Positions 6,735 through 13,402 of a DNA stretch of 13,560 nucleotides are shown piece by piece (within the stretch, counting starts at the first letter, position 1; every line of letters starts with the position of its first letter). Where the stretch lies: contig JAPKXT010000192.1 in NCBI GenBank assembly GCA_026394695.1, forward strand, positions 1-13,560, written 5' to 3'. The notes under the pieces were generated by a model. That model was not told where the DNA came from. It searched no databases and worked only from the letters and a program-made list of their open reading frames with translations. A program made the translations under genes and the position numbers. The DNA is from Methanoregula sp. GTDB lineage: Archaea > Halobacteriota > Methanomicrobia > Methanomicrobiales > Methanospirillaceae.

Positions 6735-8726
6735 ATGGCGGATCAGGAAACGTTCGGATCGTGGAAAAGCCAGACATCAGCAATCAGGTATTTCGTTTTT
6801 TTAATAATACTCATACTACTTCTCTCGGTTACTTCTCCTGTATCTGCAAAGGTGATTACCTATGACGGAAAAACCAACGCCATCTCGATCCAGGACCTGA
6901 TTAACAGTACTACAACGGGTGACAGCATCTTTCTGGCGGGAGGAAAATATTATGAAGCCATTCTCATCGACCGCCCGATTGTATTCGGTGCACTGGATAC
7001 AAACGATCCTCCCGAGATTGTTTCAAATGGTTCCCTTCCGGGGATCACCCTTGCAGCGGATGGTATCACCTTAAATGGTATTACAATTTCCGGCAATGCA
7101 CAGTACGGGCTCTTAGTCCAATCCAGCAATAACAGGATCAGCGCTGTCACGACGACCGGGTTTGATCATGGGATTGGCCTGAAATCTGCAAAGAATAACA
7201 TTCTGTCAGGCAATATTCTGGTCAACAACAGCATAGGTATTGATGTGGACCGGAACTCCCATTCAAATATCTTCTACCTGAATTATCTCAATAATACCAG
7301 AGATGTTGTCGTACAGGCAAATGACAATGTCTGGTTCTCAAACCAACAGGATTACCGGTATGCAGGAAGTGATTTATCCGGCCCGGTCGGCAATTACTGG
7401 AAGGGTAATAATGCCACTGATAATAATGGTGATGGAATCGGGGATGATCCCTACGTGATACAAAGTGCAGTGTCTGGCACCCCGCAGGGAATGGATATCC
7501 TCGACCGTGCACCCCTAATCAGTACTCCCGATTCCTATACGCTCCTCAGAGTCACAAGCCCGATGAATACCACACTATCGGATGGTCTTTTCAATCCCCC
7601 CGAATTCTCTTCATCTCAGTTATCGCAAAACCAGCCGGATGCAAATCCTTACAATTTTCTGACGATGAATAATGGTCCGTTTCCCAATAGTACAGCAAAT
7701 TCTCCCGGGCCGCTGAACCCATCTCTTATCTTTCTGGTGCAATTCTGGTGGGTGGTTCCCATCGCGGTTGTCATTTCTGCTGTTGCCGGTATATGGTTTG
7801 AAAGAAGATGGATGCGGAGAGACTCTGTGCCACGCGGTGAAGAGACTCCCGGGCTACTCTCGCGATACGTGACCAGGGTAAAAAAATCCGGTCCGGGTGC
7901 AGGGGCAGAAGTGCCGGGTCACCTGCACTATGCGGCACACCTTCCGGCGGCACTGGAAAAGAAATATCCCGGGGCAGAATACGTTGCCGAAGGTGGGGTT
8001 TCACGGGTATTCCGCGCCAGGGATGAAAAGGAAGGGCGGGACGTTGCCGTGAAGATCCCGATCCGTTTTGATGAAGTGAGCGGTACACAATTTACCAAAG
8101 AACTCCATGTCTGGGAGGGGCTCCATCACAAAAACATTGTCGAGATCTATGCAGCCAATATCTTCCCGGTGCCCTATATCGAGATGGAGTATGTTGAATC
8201 ATCGCTTGCATCCCTGCAGTTCCCTCTTGAAATGAACAGGGCCACCGCCATCATCACGGGTGTGGCCCAGGGGCTCCGCTATGCTCATGAACAGGGAATC
8301 GTCCACCGGGACATTAAGCCTGAAAACATCATGGTTACTGCGGATGACACGCCGAAAATTTCGGACTGGGGTCTCTCAAAGGCAGAGGGTACAAAACAGT
8401 CCGGAATCATCGGTTTTTCTCTTGAATATGCCGCACCTGAACAACTGGCCCCGAATATCTACGGCGAACCCGGGCCATGGACTGATATTTACCAGCTTGG
8501 CGTCCTCTTCTATGAGGTGCTGACCGGGCATGTACCGTTCAAAGGTGGTGGCATGGGGGAGATTACTCACTCAATCCTGCATGACGATATCTCACCCCTT
8601 ACCCTGAGTGGACCCGGATCAGCAGAAATCAGGGACATCATACTGAAATGTTTGCAGAAGAGACCCCAGGACCGGTATAGTTCAGTTGCTGAATTACTTA
8701 AAGACCTGGAAAAAATCAGGAACTAA
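6735..8726 (+). CDS. Transmembrane Ser/Thr protein kinase with extracellular NosD-like beta-helix
   Basis: A 663-residue protein in clear blocks. A signal or anchor helix lies at about residues 19-38. Residues 40-260 form a right-handed beta-helix of the NosD/CASH type, with repeating short turns and the cap NYWKGNNATDNNGDGIGDDP. A Pro/Ser/Asn-rich stretch (265-330) leads to a membrane helix at about 333-355. Residues 413-661 form a Hanks-type kinase: glycine-loop region AEGGVSRVF, VAVK with Lys440, Glu456 in helix C, HRDIKPEN with Asp526 and Asn531, DWG (544-546) in place of DFG, APE (567-569) and DIYQLG with Asp584. All catalytic residues are present, so it should be active. It is probably co-transcribed with the HTH-FHA gene, a likely reader of its phosphorylation. 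The ectodomain may bind a glycan or metal. Confidence 0.9.
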   Translation: MADQETFGSWKSQTSAIRYFVFLIILILLLSVTSPVSAKVITYDGKTNAISIQDLINSTTTGDSIFLAGGKYYEAILIDRPIVFGALDTNDPPEIVSNGSLPGITLAADGITLNGITISGNAQYGLLVQSSNNRISAVTTTGFDHGIGLKSAKNNILSGNILVNNSIGIDVDRNSHSNIFYLNYLNNTRDVVVQANDNVWFSNQQDYRYAGSDLSGPVGNYWKGNNATDNNGDGIGDDPYVIQSAVSGTPQGMDILDRAPLISTPDSYTLLRVTSPMNTTLSDGLFNPPEFSSSQLSQNQPDANPYNFLTMNNGPFPNSTANSPGPLNPSLIFLVQFWWVVPIAVVISAVAGIWFERRWMRRDSVPRGEETPGLLSRYVTRVKKSGPGAGAEVPGHLHYAAHLPAALEKKYPGAEYVAEGGVSRVFRARDEKEGRDVAVKIPIRFDEVSGTQFTKELHVWEGLHHKNIVEIYAANIFPVPYIEMEYVESSLASLQFPLEMNRATAIITGVAQGLRYAHEQGIVHRDIKPENIMVTADDTPKISDWGLSKAEGTKQSGIIGFSLEYAAPEQLAPNIYGEPGPWTDIYQLGVLFYEVLTGHVPFKGGGMGEITHSILHDDISPLTLSGPGSAEIRDIILKCLQKRPQDRYSSVAELLKDLEKIRN

Positions 8727-8760
8727 AGGGGATGGACATGACGTGTTGCCCCTTTTCTTG
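8725..8760 (+). terminator. Hairpin terminator after the kinase gene
   Basis: AAAGGGG at 8725-8731 pairs with CCCCTTT at 8749-8755, followed by a T-rich tract (TTCTTGTTCTGTGTTTTTC). It begins inside the kinase stop codon and probably ends the two-gene transcript. Confidence 0.6.
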
Positions 8761-8773
8761 TTCTGTGTTTTTC

Positions 8774-8795
8774 ATTGAACCCGTATAACCGGGTT
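8774..8795. repeat. Inverted repeat carrying an ATTGAAC motif
   Basis: AACCCG at 8778-8783 pairs with CGGGTT at 8790-8795 around a six-base loop. The left arm overlaps ATTGAAC (8774-8780), the same heptamer found upstream of several minus-strand genes, but here no minus-strand start lies within range. It may be a second hairpin after the kinase or a binding site. The rest of 8796-8918 shows nothing I can assign. Confidence 0.4.
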
Positions 8796-8918
8796 ATCTT
8801 AGGTTATCTCCCACGTTTCGCGGTACGACATGAGTTGTGCTGTGCTCCCCCGTTCTTTTACATGACCTCCAGCGGATGTTCTCTCAAATCATTCCTCTTA
8901 TGTCTGCGAACCTGACGG

Positions 8919-9281
8919 TTATGTTCCGGACGGAGCAGAACCGGCAGGGGGTGTACCATTCGTCATGCCGGCAGGTGGAGTGCCCGATGGGCGTGTACCG
9001 TTCATCATACCATCAGGTGGAGTACCGGACGGGCGTGTCCCGTTTACCATCATACCGGATGGCTGGGTGCCGTTGGGTGCGCCAGACTGGTTGAAGGCCG
9101 GCCGGTCATTGTTGTTCACCTGACTGGATGCAGAAGTGGTAAGAGTCTGAACCGCTGATGAACCTGAACTGTCAGCGGACTGCTGGGATACACTTGCTGA
9201 TTCCTGCGTACATCCTGCAATAATTACTCCTGCCACAAGAATTGCTGATGCGATCAGCATGAGAATATTCTTTTTTTCCAT
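8919..9281 (-). CDS. Secreted lipoprotein with sequon-rich repeat tail
   Basis: A 120-residue protein starting with a lipoprotein signal: positive MEKKN, a hydrophobic stretch and the lipobox IIAGC, with Cys24 as the likely lipidated residue. After it comes a Ser/Gln/Thr-rich spacer, then repeats of about 14 residues built on NGTRPSGTPP. The tail holds five N-X-S/T sequons (one NQS and four NGT), the acceptor sites of archaeal N-glycosylation, so it is probably an anchored, glycosylated surface stalk. No catalytic domain is visible. GGTGATG about seven bases upstream of the ATG is a good ribosome binding site. Repeat number is likely to vary between strains. Function is unknown; it could protect the envelope or present another factor. 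Confidence 0.75.
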   Translation of the reverse strand: MEKKNILMLIASAILVAGVIIAGCTQESASVSQQSADSSGSSAVQTLTTSASSQVNNNDRPAFNQSGAPNGTQPSGMMVNGTRPSGTPPDGMMNGTRPSGTPPAGMTNGTPPAGSAPSGT

Positions 9282-9284
9282 AGA

Positions 9285-9410
9285 TTACATCACCCGGATA
9301 ACAACCCAGACTGCAGTCAACAGACCAGTATGGTTGTTTGTCTTTTGTCTGGTATCTTCCGTTTCCCGTGATCTTCCCTGTTGAGGATTATCACCCATCA
9401 CACTATTCAT
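9285..9410 (-). CDS. Possible 41-codon ORF just upstream of the lipoprotein
   Basis: A short frame from ATG 9408-9410 (MNSVMGDNPQQGRSRE...) to TAA 9285-9287, ending three bases before the lipoprotein start. The N-terminal two thirds is polar; the end (GLLTAVWVVIRVM) is hydrophobic. Its 3' end contains the lipoprotein ribosome binding site, so translation of the two could be coupled. No ribosome binding site precedes it, and GTTCAAT lies only 12 bases upstream, too close if that is a promoter. It may simply be leader sequence. Confidence 0.25.
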   Translation of the reverse strand: MNSVMGDNPQQGRSRETEDTRQKTNNHTGLLTAVWVVIRVM

Positions 9411-9422
9411 GGATTGACTTAT

Positions 9423-9429
9423 ATTGAAC
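9423..9429 (-). promoter_or_regulatory. GTTCAAT motif upstream of the lipoprotein gene
   Basis: The minus strand reads CGTTCAATATAAGTC, 142 bases upstream of the lipoprotein start codon. AATATAAG within it resembles an archaeal TATA box. A CAAATA / TATTTG inverted repeat (9454-9471) lies just beyond and may be part of the control region. Confidence 0.45.
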
Positions 9430-9564
9430 GTACGGGATCGGTGTAATACTTCACAAATACTGTATTATTTGAACTAACCGGTAAACTGAATCGTGGAGTG
9501 AACCAGATTTTTTTCGCACGGAGCAAAAAAGACTTTCGATAAAAACAGGAAACCGGATATCAAA

Positions 9565-9692
9565 AAATATCTGCATTATGATAGTCATAATCCGGAACAC
9601 GGGCTGATAGTGCAGCTCGCCATATCCAATGAGGACCGGATAACTGGTGCCGGCTGTTGACAGGGGAGAATGTCCTCTTTTTTTCTTTTTTT
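9565..9692 (+). ncRNA. Candidate plus-strand small RNA in the 9282-9760 gap
   Basis: No gene of ordinary size fits this gap, but the plus strand has a coherent RNA layout. CGATAAAAAC at 9537-9546 resembles BRE plus TATA and would start transcription near 9567. A perfect seven-base hairpin follows (ATTATGA / TCATAAT, 9575-9591, loop TAG). Then comes a stem of GAGGAC (9631-9636) with GTCCTC (9672-9677), followed directly by seven T, one C and seven T. The start is an estimate. An RNA of about 125 bases with unknown target is inferred. Confidence 0.35.
9631..9692 (+). terminator. Hairpin plus U7CU7 tract on the plus strand
   Basis: GAGGAC at 9631-9636 pairs with GTCCTC at 9672-9677. The loop contains a possible inner CCGG / CCGG stem. 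A T7-C-T7 run at 9678-9692 follows. Archaeal termination works at U-tracts, so this is a strong terminator signal, although no plus-strand protein gene lies upstream of it within a kilobase. Confidence 0.55.
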
Positions 9693-9760
9693 ATGTATCT
9701 CATCATCCTCCCTGCCTGCCCATAGACCCGAACGCTTCCTTTTTTTGTTATTCTCAGTTC

Positions 9761-10351
9761 CTAGGATTTAACGTAGGATTTTAACCATGTAAGGAATGCC
9801 TCGATGATTGAATCCTTATTGTTCTGCTGCTGCCCATATTCGGCTGCCTGGTTCATGGCTCGTTCCTGATCTGATATATTTCCCGACCAATTCCCATGAT
9901 CCGGCCCTGGATTGGGAACGGTGAGATTTTCCTGGTGAAGTTTGGTGGTATTTCCCGGCCCCGTCCAGTTCCCTGTCCGGTTCTCCGGCATTGGCGGCGG
10001 GCTGGTGAGATTTCCCTGAAGTTCAGTCAGGTTTCCCGGTGCTGGTCCCTGACCGTTCCAAGGATATGGATGGGTAATGGTGTCATTGAGTTCAGTCATG
10101 TTTCCCGGTGCAGAACCACGTGCGTGTCCGGGTTGCGGGCTGGTGAGATTTCCCTGAACCGGTCTTTGTCCCTGTTCAGTTACGTTTGCAAAGTCAGGCT
10201 TGTTTCCTGATTCATGTCCCGGGGAATTCCCGTGTGATTGTGCCTGGTCCTGCCCCTGCACGGGTACCATTGCAGCACCAGCTGCTGTAATGACCAGGGT
10301 CATACAGCATAAAACTGCAAGTGCCAGACCGGAAATTCTATAGATTTTCAT
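9761..10351 (-). CDS. Secreted mucin-like protein with 12 N-glycosylation sequons
   Basis: A 196-residue exported protein with a signal peptide (about residues 1-26, ending ITAAGA). The middle is a low-complexity Gly/Pro/Asn/Gln chain with repeated GNLTEL and GNLTSP units. I count twelve N-X-S/T sequons (NVT, NLT, NMT, NDT, NLT, NLT, NRT, NWT, NTT, NLT, NWS, NIS) in about 110 residues. The C-terminus (SIIEAFLTWLKSYVKS) looks like an amphipathic helix that could attach it to a membrane or partner. The start has a strong GGAGG ribosome binding site. It is probably heavily glycosylated outside the cell and may form part of the surface coat. No enzymatic domain is seen; I know no named family. 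Confidence 0.75.
   Translation of the reverse strand: MKIYRISGLALAVLCCMTLVITAAGAAMVPVQGQDQAQSHGNSPGHESGNKPDFANVTEQGQRPVQGNLTSPQPGHARGSAPGNMTELNDTITHPYPWNGQGPAPGNLTELQGNLTSPPPMPENRTGNWTGPGNTTKLHQENLTVPNPGPDHGNWSGNISDQERAMNQAAEYGQQQNNKDSIIEAFLTWLKSYVKS
9997..10158 (-). repeat. Direct repeats inside the mucin-like gene
   Basis: A 24-base unit beginning GCGGGCTGGTGAGATT occurs identically at 9997-10020 and 10135-10158, and encodes the GNLTSP units. Between them AGTTCAGTCA-GTTTCCCGG type units recur near 10021 and 10089 and encode the GNLTEL and GNMTEL units. This shows that the sequon array grew by duplication. Confidence 0.65.
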
Positions 10352-10372
10352 TTAGTTTATCCTCCGTGCCTG

Positions 10373-10404
10373 ATGACTGCCTATGACTGCCTATATGCAG
10401 AGTC
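10373..10404 (-). repeat. Tandem 10-base repeat and hairpin in the mucin-like gene leader
   Basis: ATGACTGCCT occurs twice in tandem (10373-10382, 10383-10392). The second copy's ATGACTGC can pair with the following GCAGAGTCAT across a short loop. It lies 20-50 bases upstream of the start codon and could fold in the mRNA leader. Confidence 0.35.
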
Positions 10405-10474
10405 ATCGAGCACCGGAGTACCTCTGGAGGTATTATATTCAATGCATGATCAACGGGAAATAATGGAAGCAAAA

Positions 10475-10508
10475 GGATATGTATTGAACCACAAGGTTCA
10501 ACGTATCC
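10475..10508. promoter_or_regulatory. Inverted repeat with GTTCAAT motif upstream of the mucin-like gene
   Basis: TTGAACC at 10484-10490 and GGTTCAA at 10495-10501 form a perfect palindrome around ACAA. Outer GGATA / TATCC arms (10475-10479, 10504-10508) extend it. The minus-strand GTTCAAT (10483-10489) lies 132 bases upstream of the start codon. The symmetry fits a dimeric repressor or activator site. Confidence 0.45.
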
Positions 10509-10578
10509 GGTCCCAAGTACGGTAAGATCCGTTTTAGAGATTAGTCTTGCTGCGCCACAGGTTCTCTCACAGTTTTTG

Positions 10579-11064
10579 TCACTGTCGGCTATGACCGGCG
10601 TTTATCGATCCTTCCAGGGTAAATACATTTTTCACACAGCTAAAAAAAGGTAAAATTATTGAGAGTATGAAGGCAGGATAGTAAAAAATACCTCTATTTT
10701 TAGGTTTTCGTTTTCCCTTATGAATTGAGAAATATTCCCTTGTTCCGGATTTTTTTACCGCGGCGACCGTAAAAAGTGATAAGGGCTGTCTTGGCGGACC
10801 GTCTCGTTTCACCTCCCCCCGCATCCGCTTCTCGTCCAGCACCCCGTCCCGGATGAAGATGATCCGGTCGAAGTACTCCATGTGCGACGGCTCGTGCGAG
10901 ACCATCACGATCGTCTGCTTAAGCTCCTGGTTCACTGCCTGAAAGAGCTCGAGGACCGTCCGGGAGTTCTCGGTGTCGAGGTTCGCGCACGGCATCACCG
11001 GAATATCGTCCCCGGGACCAGCACCCTGGTATGAGTACTTTCTCGAACCCTTGCGGAATATCAT
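10579..11064 (-). pseudogene. Remnant of an ABC transporter ATP-binding protein
   Basis: The frame contains only the C-terminal third of an ABC ATPase. NLDTE with the following helix corresponds to the D-loop, IVMVSHEP carries the H-loop His, and FDRIIFIRDGVLDEK is the last strand region. The Walker A loop and the LSGGQ signature are absent. The Walker B stretch before NLDTE is replaced by unrelated residues. The true domain occupies about 10800-11000; everything before and after looks like run-on translation. This core is about 58-63% GC on three 60-base lines I counted, against about 50% in the PKD gene and less in the flanks. That suggests a fragment left by gene loss or acquired from a GC-richer relative. 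It probably has no function. Confidence 0.65.
10641..10702 (-). repeat. Dispersed element, copy A
   Basis: Resembles copy B at 13437-13490 in the same orientation. Both share GGATAGTAAAAA (10676-10687 here) with a conserved AAAATT block on one side and CCTC-ATTTT on the other. On the minus strand both can be read as NRG-FYYP. Nature unknown. Confidence 0.4.
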
Positions 11065-11211
11065 GCTTCTCCATTACCATGTGTGAGAGGGTAACATAGT
11101 GCATCGTCATATGAGATCTTGCAGTCTTGATTCACGCTAATACCTGGGGGTCTCACCGGGTATGGCGTTCCGGATCTGTCGTTTTTTTTAGATATTCGAA
11201 ATTACATGCAG

Positions 11212-11607
11212 TCATCCTCTCTGCACTGTTGACTGCTGTGCCGCCATGCGGATCATCATCACCAGCCGGGGAATCTGCCCGTGTACGGTACTTCCTCTGG
11301 CAAGGAACATGACAGCAGGATAGCGATTCACTGCCCATGTGATCTCCCCGGTATTCCCAGTACCATTAAAAAGAATGAATGGCGTCAGATCTCCCCGCGA
11401 TCGCAGGATGGCCAAAAACTCTATCCCGTTCATCCCTGGCATATCATAATCTGAGATGATGACATCGACCGGGGAGCGGGAAAGCATCTCCAAGGCCTCC
11501 GGTCCTGATGAGAATGCATGCATCGTGATCCCGCCCTGCCTCTGACAAAGCAGGCAGACTATGAGGGCAATATGCGAATCATCATCAATATAGGCTACTG
11601 AGATCAT
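11212..11607 (-). CDS. Stand-alone response-regulator receiver domain, atypical active site
   Basis: A 131-residue single receiver domain. YIDDD (6-10) supplies the acidic pocket, and IISDYDMPGMNG (50-61) holds phospho-acceptor Asp53. Two switch residues differ from the norm: the Thr/Ser at the end of strand 4 is Asn81 (FILFNG), and the Lys after strand 5 appears to be Arg104 (FLARGS). In methanogen relatives such receivers usually lead a PAS/histidine kinase chain with FTGKG and QKGG motifs; here nothing follows. It may be a free phospho-relay protein or a fading remnant. The start is well supported by GGGGTGA four bases upstream. No output domain or partner kinase lies next to it. Confidence 0.75.
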   Translation of the reverse strand: MISVAYIDDDSHIALIVCLLCQRQGGITMHAFSSGPEALEMLSRSPVDVIISDYDMPGMNGIEFLAILRSRGDLTPFILFNGTGNTGEITWAVNRYPAVMFLARGSTVHGQIPRLVMMIRMAAQQSTVQRG

Positions 11608-11678
11608 TCGTTCACCCCTGACCTGCGAAAGATACCCCGGCCGACGGGCTTCAACCTGTCTCCTGGTAATTCCCGGTG

Positions 11679-11692
11679 TTTATAGTTATAAA
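11679..11692 (-). promoter_or_regulatory. Candidate TATA element for the receiver gene
   Basis: TTTATAACTATAAA on the minus strand overlaps the end of the upstream PKD gene. It would start transcription near 11655, giving a leader of about 45 bases before the receiver ATG. The call rests on sequence and spacing only. Confidence 0.4.
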
Positions 11693-13254
11693 TCCCTATT
11701 TTGGGATCTGCCGCGGCCTCTTTTTACCATAAACAGGACAATGATGCTGATTACCACCAGTATAATTCCCCCCCGAACAATGAGGGTGGAAAGTGAACCA
11801 TCTTCTGCACCAGAACCTGTCACGTTAGAGGCAATCAGGGTTTCCTGCACGGTTGTTGCCGGGACAGTCGTTGTTACCTCCGCGACCGTTGCGCGGGTAG
11901 TGGAGATGGTTGGTGTCATAGCAGAAGAAACCGTGATGTACTGGGATTGAGTCACGGAATCACTTCCTGCATCGTTAGAAACCACAAGCGAGACCGTGTA
12001 ATACCCTGCAGTTGTATACATGTGGGTTGCGTTCTGTGTAGAGGATACATCCCCGTCACCAAATGTCCATGTCCAGGAGGTCGGGTAATTGGTGGATGTG
12101 TCCTTAAACTCAACAGACAACGGGGCTGTTCCGGAGCGTGCATCCGATGTAAATGATGCAACCGGTTCTGATTCAACGGTAATATAGGATGTTTCTGTGA
12201 TTGTACCAGTGCCTTCGTCATTGCGAGCAATCAGCTTGATGGTATAGGTTCCCGCTTCCATGTACTTGTGGGTCGTGTTCTGCGTATAGGATACATTCCC
12301 GTCACCAAATGACCATTTCCAGTAGGTCGGATAATGGGTTGATGTATCATTAAAGAGGACGGATAAGGGTGCAGCCCCGGAAGTCACATTTGTCGTAAAG
12401 GACGCAACCGGTTTTTTTGCAGCTTCAACCGTAATATACTCACTTTGTGTTACTGTATCGCTCCCGCCACTGTTGGTTGCCGTCAGCGTGACAGTATAGG
12501 TTCCCTCTTCCGTGTACTCGTGAGTCGTGTTTCGCGTAGAGGCTTCATCCCCGTCACCAAATGTCCATGTCCAGGAGGTCGGGTAATTGGTTGACGTATC
12601 ATTGAAGAGGATCACCAGAGGTACAGCTCCCGAAGTCGCATTTGTCGTAAAGGACGCAACCGGTTCTTCTGCAGCTTCAACCGTTATAAAATCGTTCATA
12701 GTAACCGTATTGCTCCCACCGCTATTGGTTGCCGTCAGCGAGACGCTATGGGTTCCCTCAGTCGAGTACGTGTGAACAGGATTTTTTATCGTACTGTAAC
12801 TACTATCGCCAAATGTCCATACCCACGTTGTCGGGGAATTGGTGGAGGTATCATTAAAAAGGACAACCAGGGGGACAGTCCCTGAAGTTACATTTGTTGT
12901 AAAGGACGCAACCGGAGGGGAAAGAGCAGTTACCGTGATGTAGCCGGTTTTTGTTACGGTATTACTTCCTGCAGTATTGGTTGCAGTGAGGGATACCGTA
13001 TACGTACCTGTGGCCGTATACGTATGCGAAGGGTTCTTTTCAACAGATGTTCCCCCATCACCGAAAGTCCATGACCACGATGAAGGGGAGTTGGCGGATG
13101 CATCAACAAACGTAATGGTCAGCGGTGCACTACCGGATGTCTGGGTCGCACTGAAAGCCGCAATGGGCAGCAGGTCGGCGGCAGATACCGGCAGGGAAAA
13201 CAGCAGGATGATAAAAATTGCAAGTATACTAGTGGACGCGGTAATTTTTTTCAT
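11686..13254 (-). CDS. Surface protein with five PKD domains and C-terminal membrane anchor
   Basis: A 522-residue exported protein. The signal peptide covers about residues 1-25 (ending LPVSA). Five PKD domains of about 80-85 residues follow at roughly 29-109, 115-193, 199-277, 283-361 and 365-443. Each begins AAFS or VASFT, has a W-WTFGD or WKWSFGD core and ends YITV or FITV. PKD domains are immunoglobulin-like beta-sandwiches common in methanogen surface layers and in protein contacts. A Thr-rich stalk (446-475), a membrane helix (about 491-510) and a basic tail (KRGRGR) anchor it. About ten N-X-S/T sequons suggest glycosylation. There is no enzymatic domain, so adhesion or S-layer scaffolding is likely. 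The start has a GGGGGT ribosome binding site. Confidence 0.9.
   Translation of the reverse strand: MKKITASTSILAIFIILLFSLPVSAADLLPIAAFSATQTSGSAPLTITFVDASANSPSSWSWTFGDGGTSVEKNPSHTYTATGTYTVSLTATNTAGSNTVTKTGYITVTALSPPVASFTTNVTSGTVPLVVLFNDTSTNSPTTWVWTFGDSSYSTIKNPVHTYSTEGTHSVSLTATNSGGSNTVTMNDFITVEAAEEPVASFTTNATSGAVPLVILFNDTSTNYPTSWTWTFGDGDEASTRNTTHEYTEEGTYTVTLTATNSGGSDTVTQSEYITVEAAKKPVASFTTNVTSGAAPLSVLFNDTSTHYPTYWKWSFGDGNVSYTQNTTHKYMEAGTYTIKLIARNDEGTGTITETSYITVESEPVASFTSDARSGTAPLSVEFKDTSTNYPTSWTWTFGDGDVSSTQNATHMYTTAGYYTVSLVVSNDAGSDSVTQSQYITVSSAMTPTISTTRATVAEVTTTVPATTVQETLIASNVTGSGAEDGSLSTLIVRGGIILVVISIIVLFMVKRGRGRSQNRDL
12048..12093 (-). repeat. 46-base exact repeat in PKD domain 5
   Basis: This stretch, encoding the TNYPTSWTWTFGDGD core of the fifth PKD domain, is identical to 12546-12591 in the third. 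It reflects recent duplication or gene conversion. Confidence 0.75.
12546..12591 (-). repeat. 46-base exact repeat in PKD domain 3
   Basis: Identical partner of 12048-12093, in the third PKD domain. The fourth domain between them differs clearly at the same place. Confidence 0.75.
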
Positions 13255-13402
13255 GATACCCCCCAGAATAAACTGTTTTTTCTGAACTCAACGTGAAATG
13301 AAGTCTGCAAAGTAACACCTTAAACGCATAAGACACATTTTCACGGGATTATTTATGATCCAATCATGACGGAAGTGAAATAATGCATCAGGAATGACAA
13401 TA

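Noticed and set aside
8837..9094. Plus-strand frame opposite the lipoprotein tail
   Set aside because: It mirrors the tail's repeats; the minus strand has a lipobox and a good ribosome binding site.
9896..10210. Plus-strand frame opposite the mucin-like gene
   Set aside because: It is antisense to a repeat-rich secreted protein with signal peptide and GGAGG site.
9997..13180. CRISPR-like repetition
   Set aside because: The repeats lie inside reading frames, vary in spacing and encode protein repeats; there are no unique spacers.
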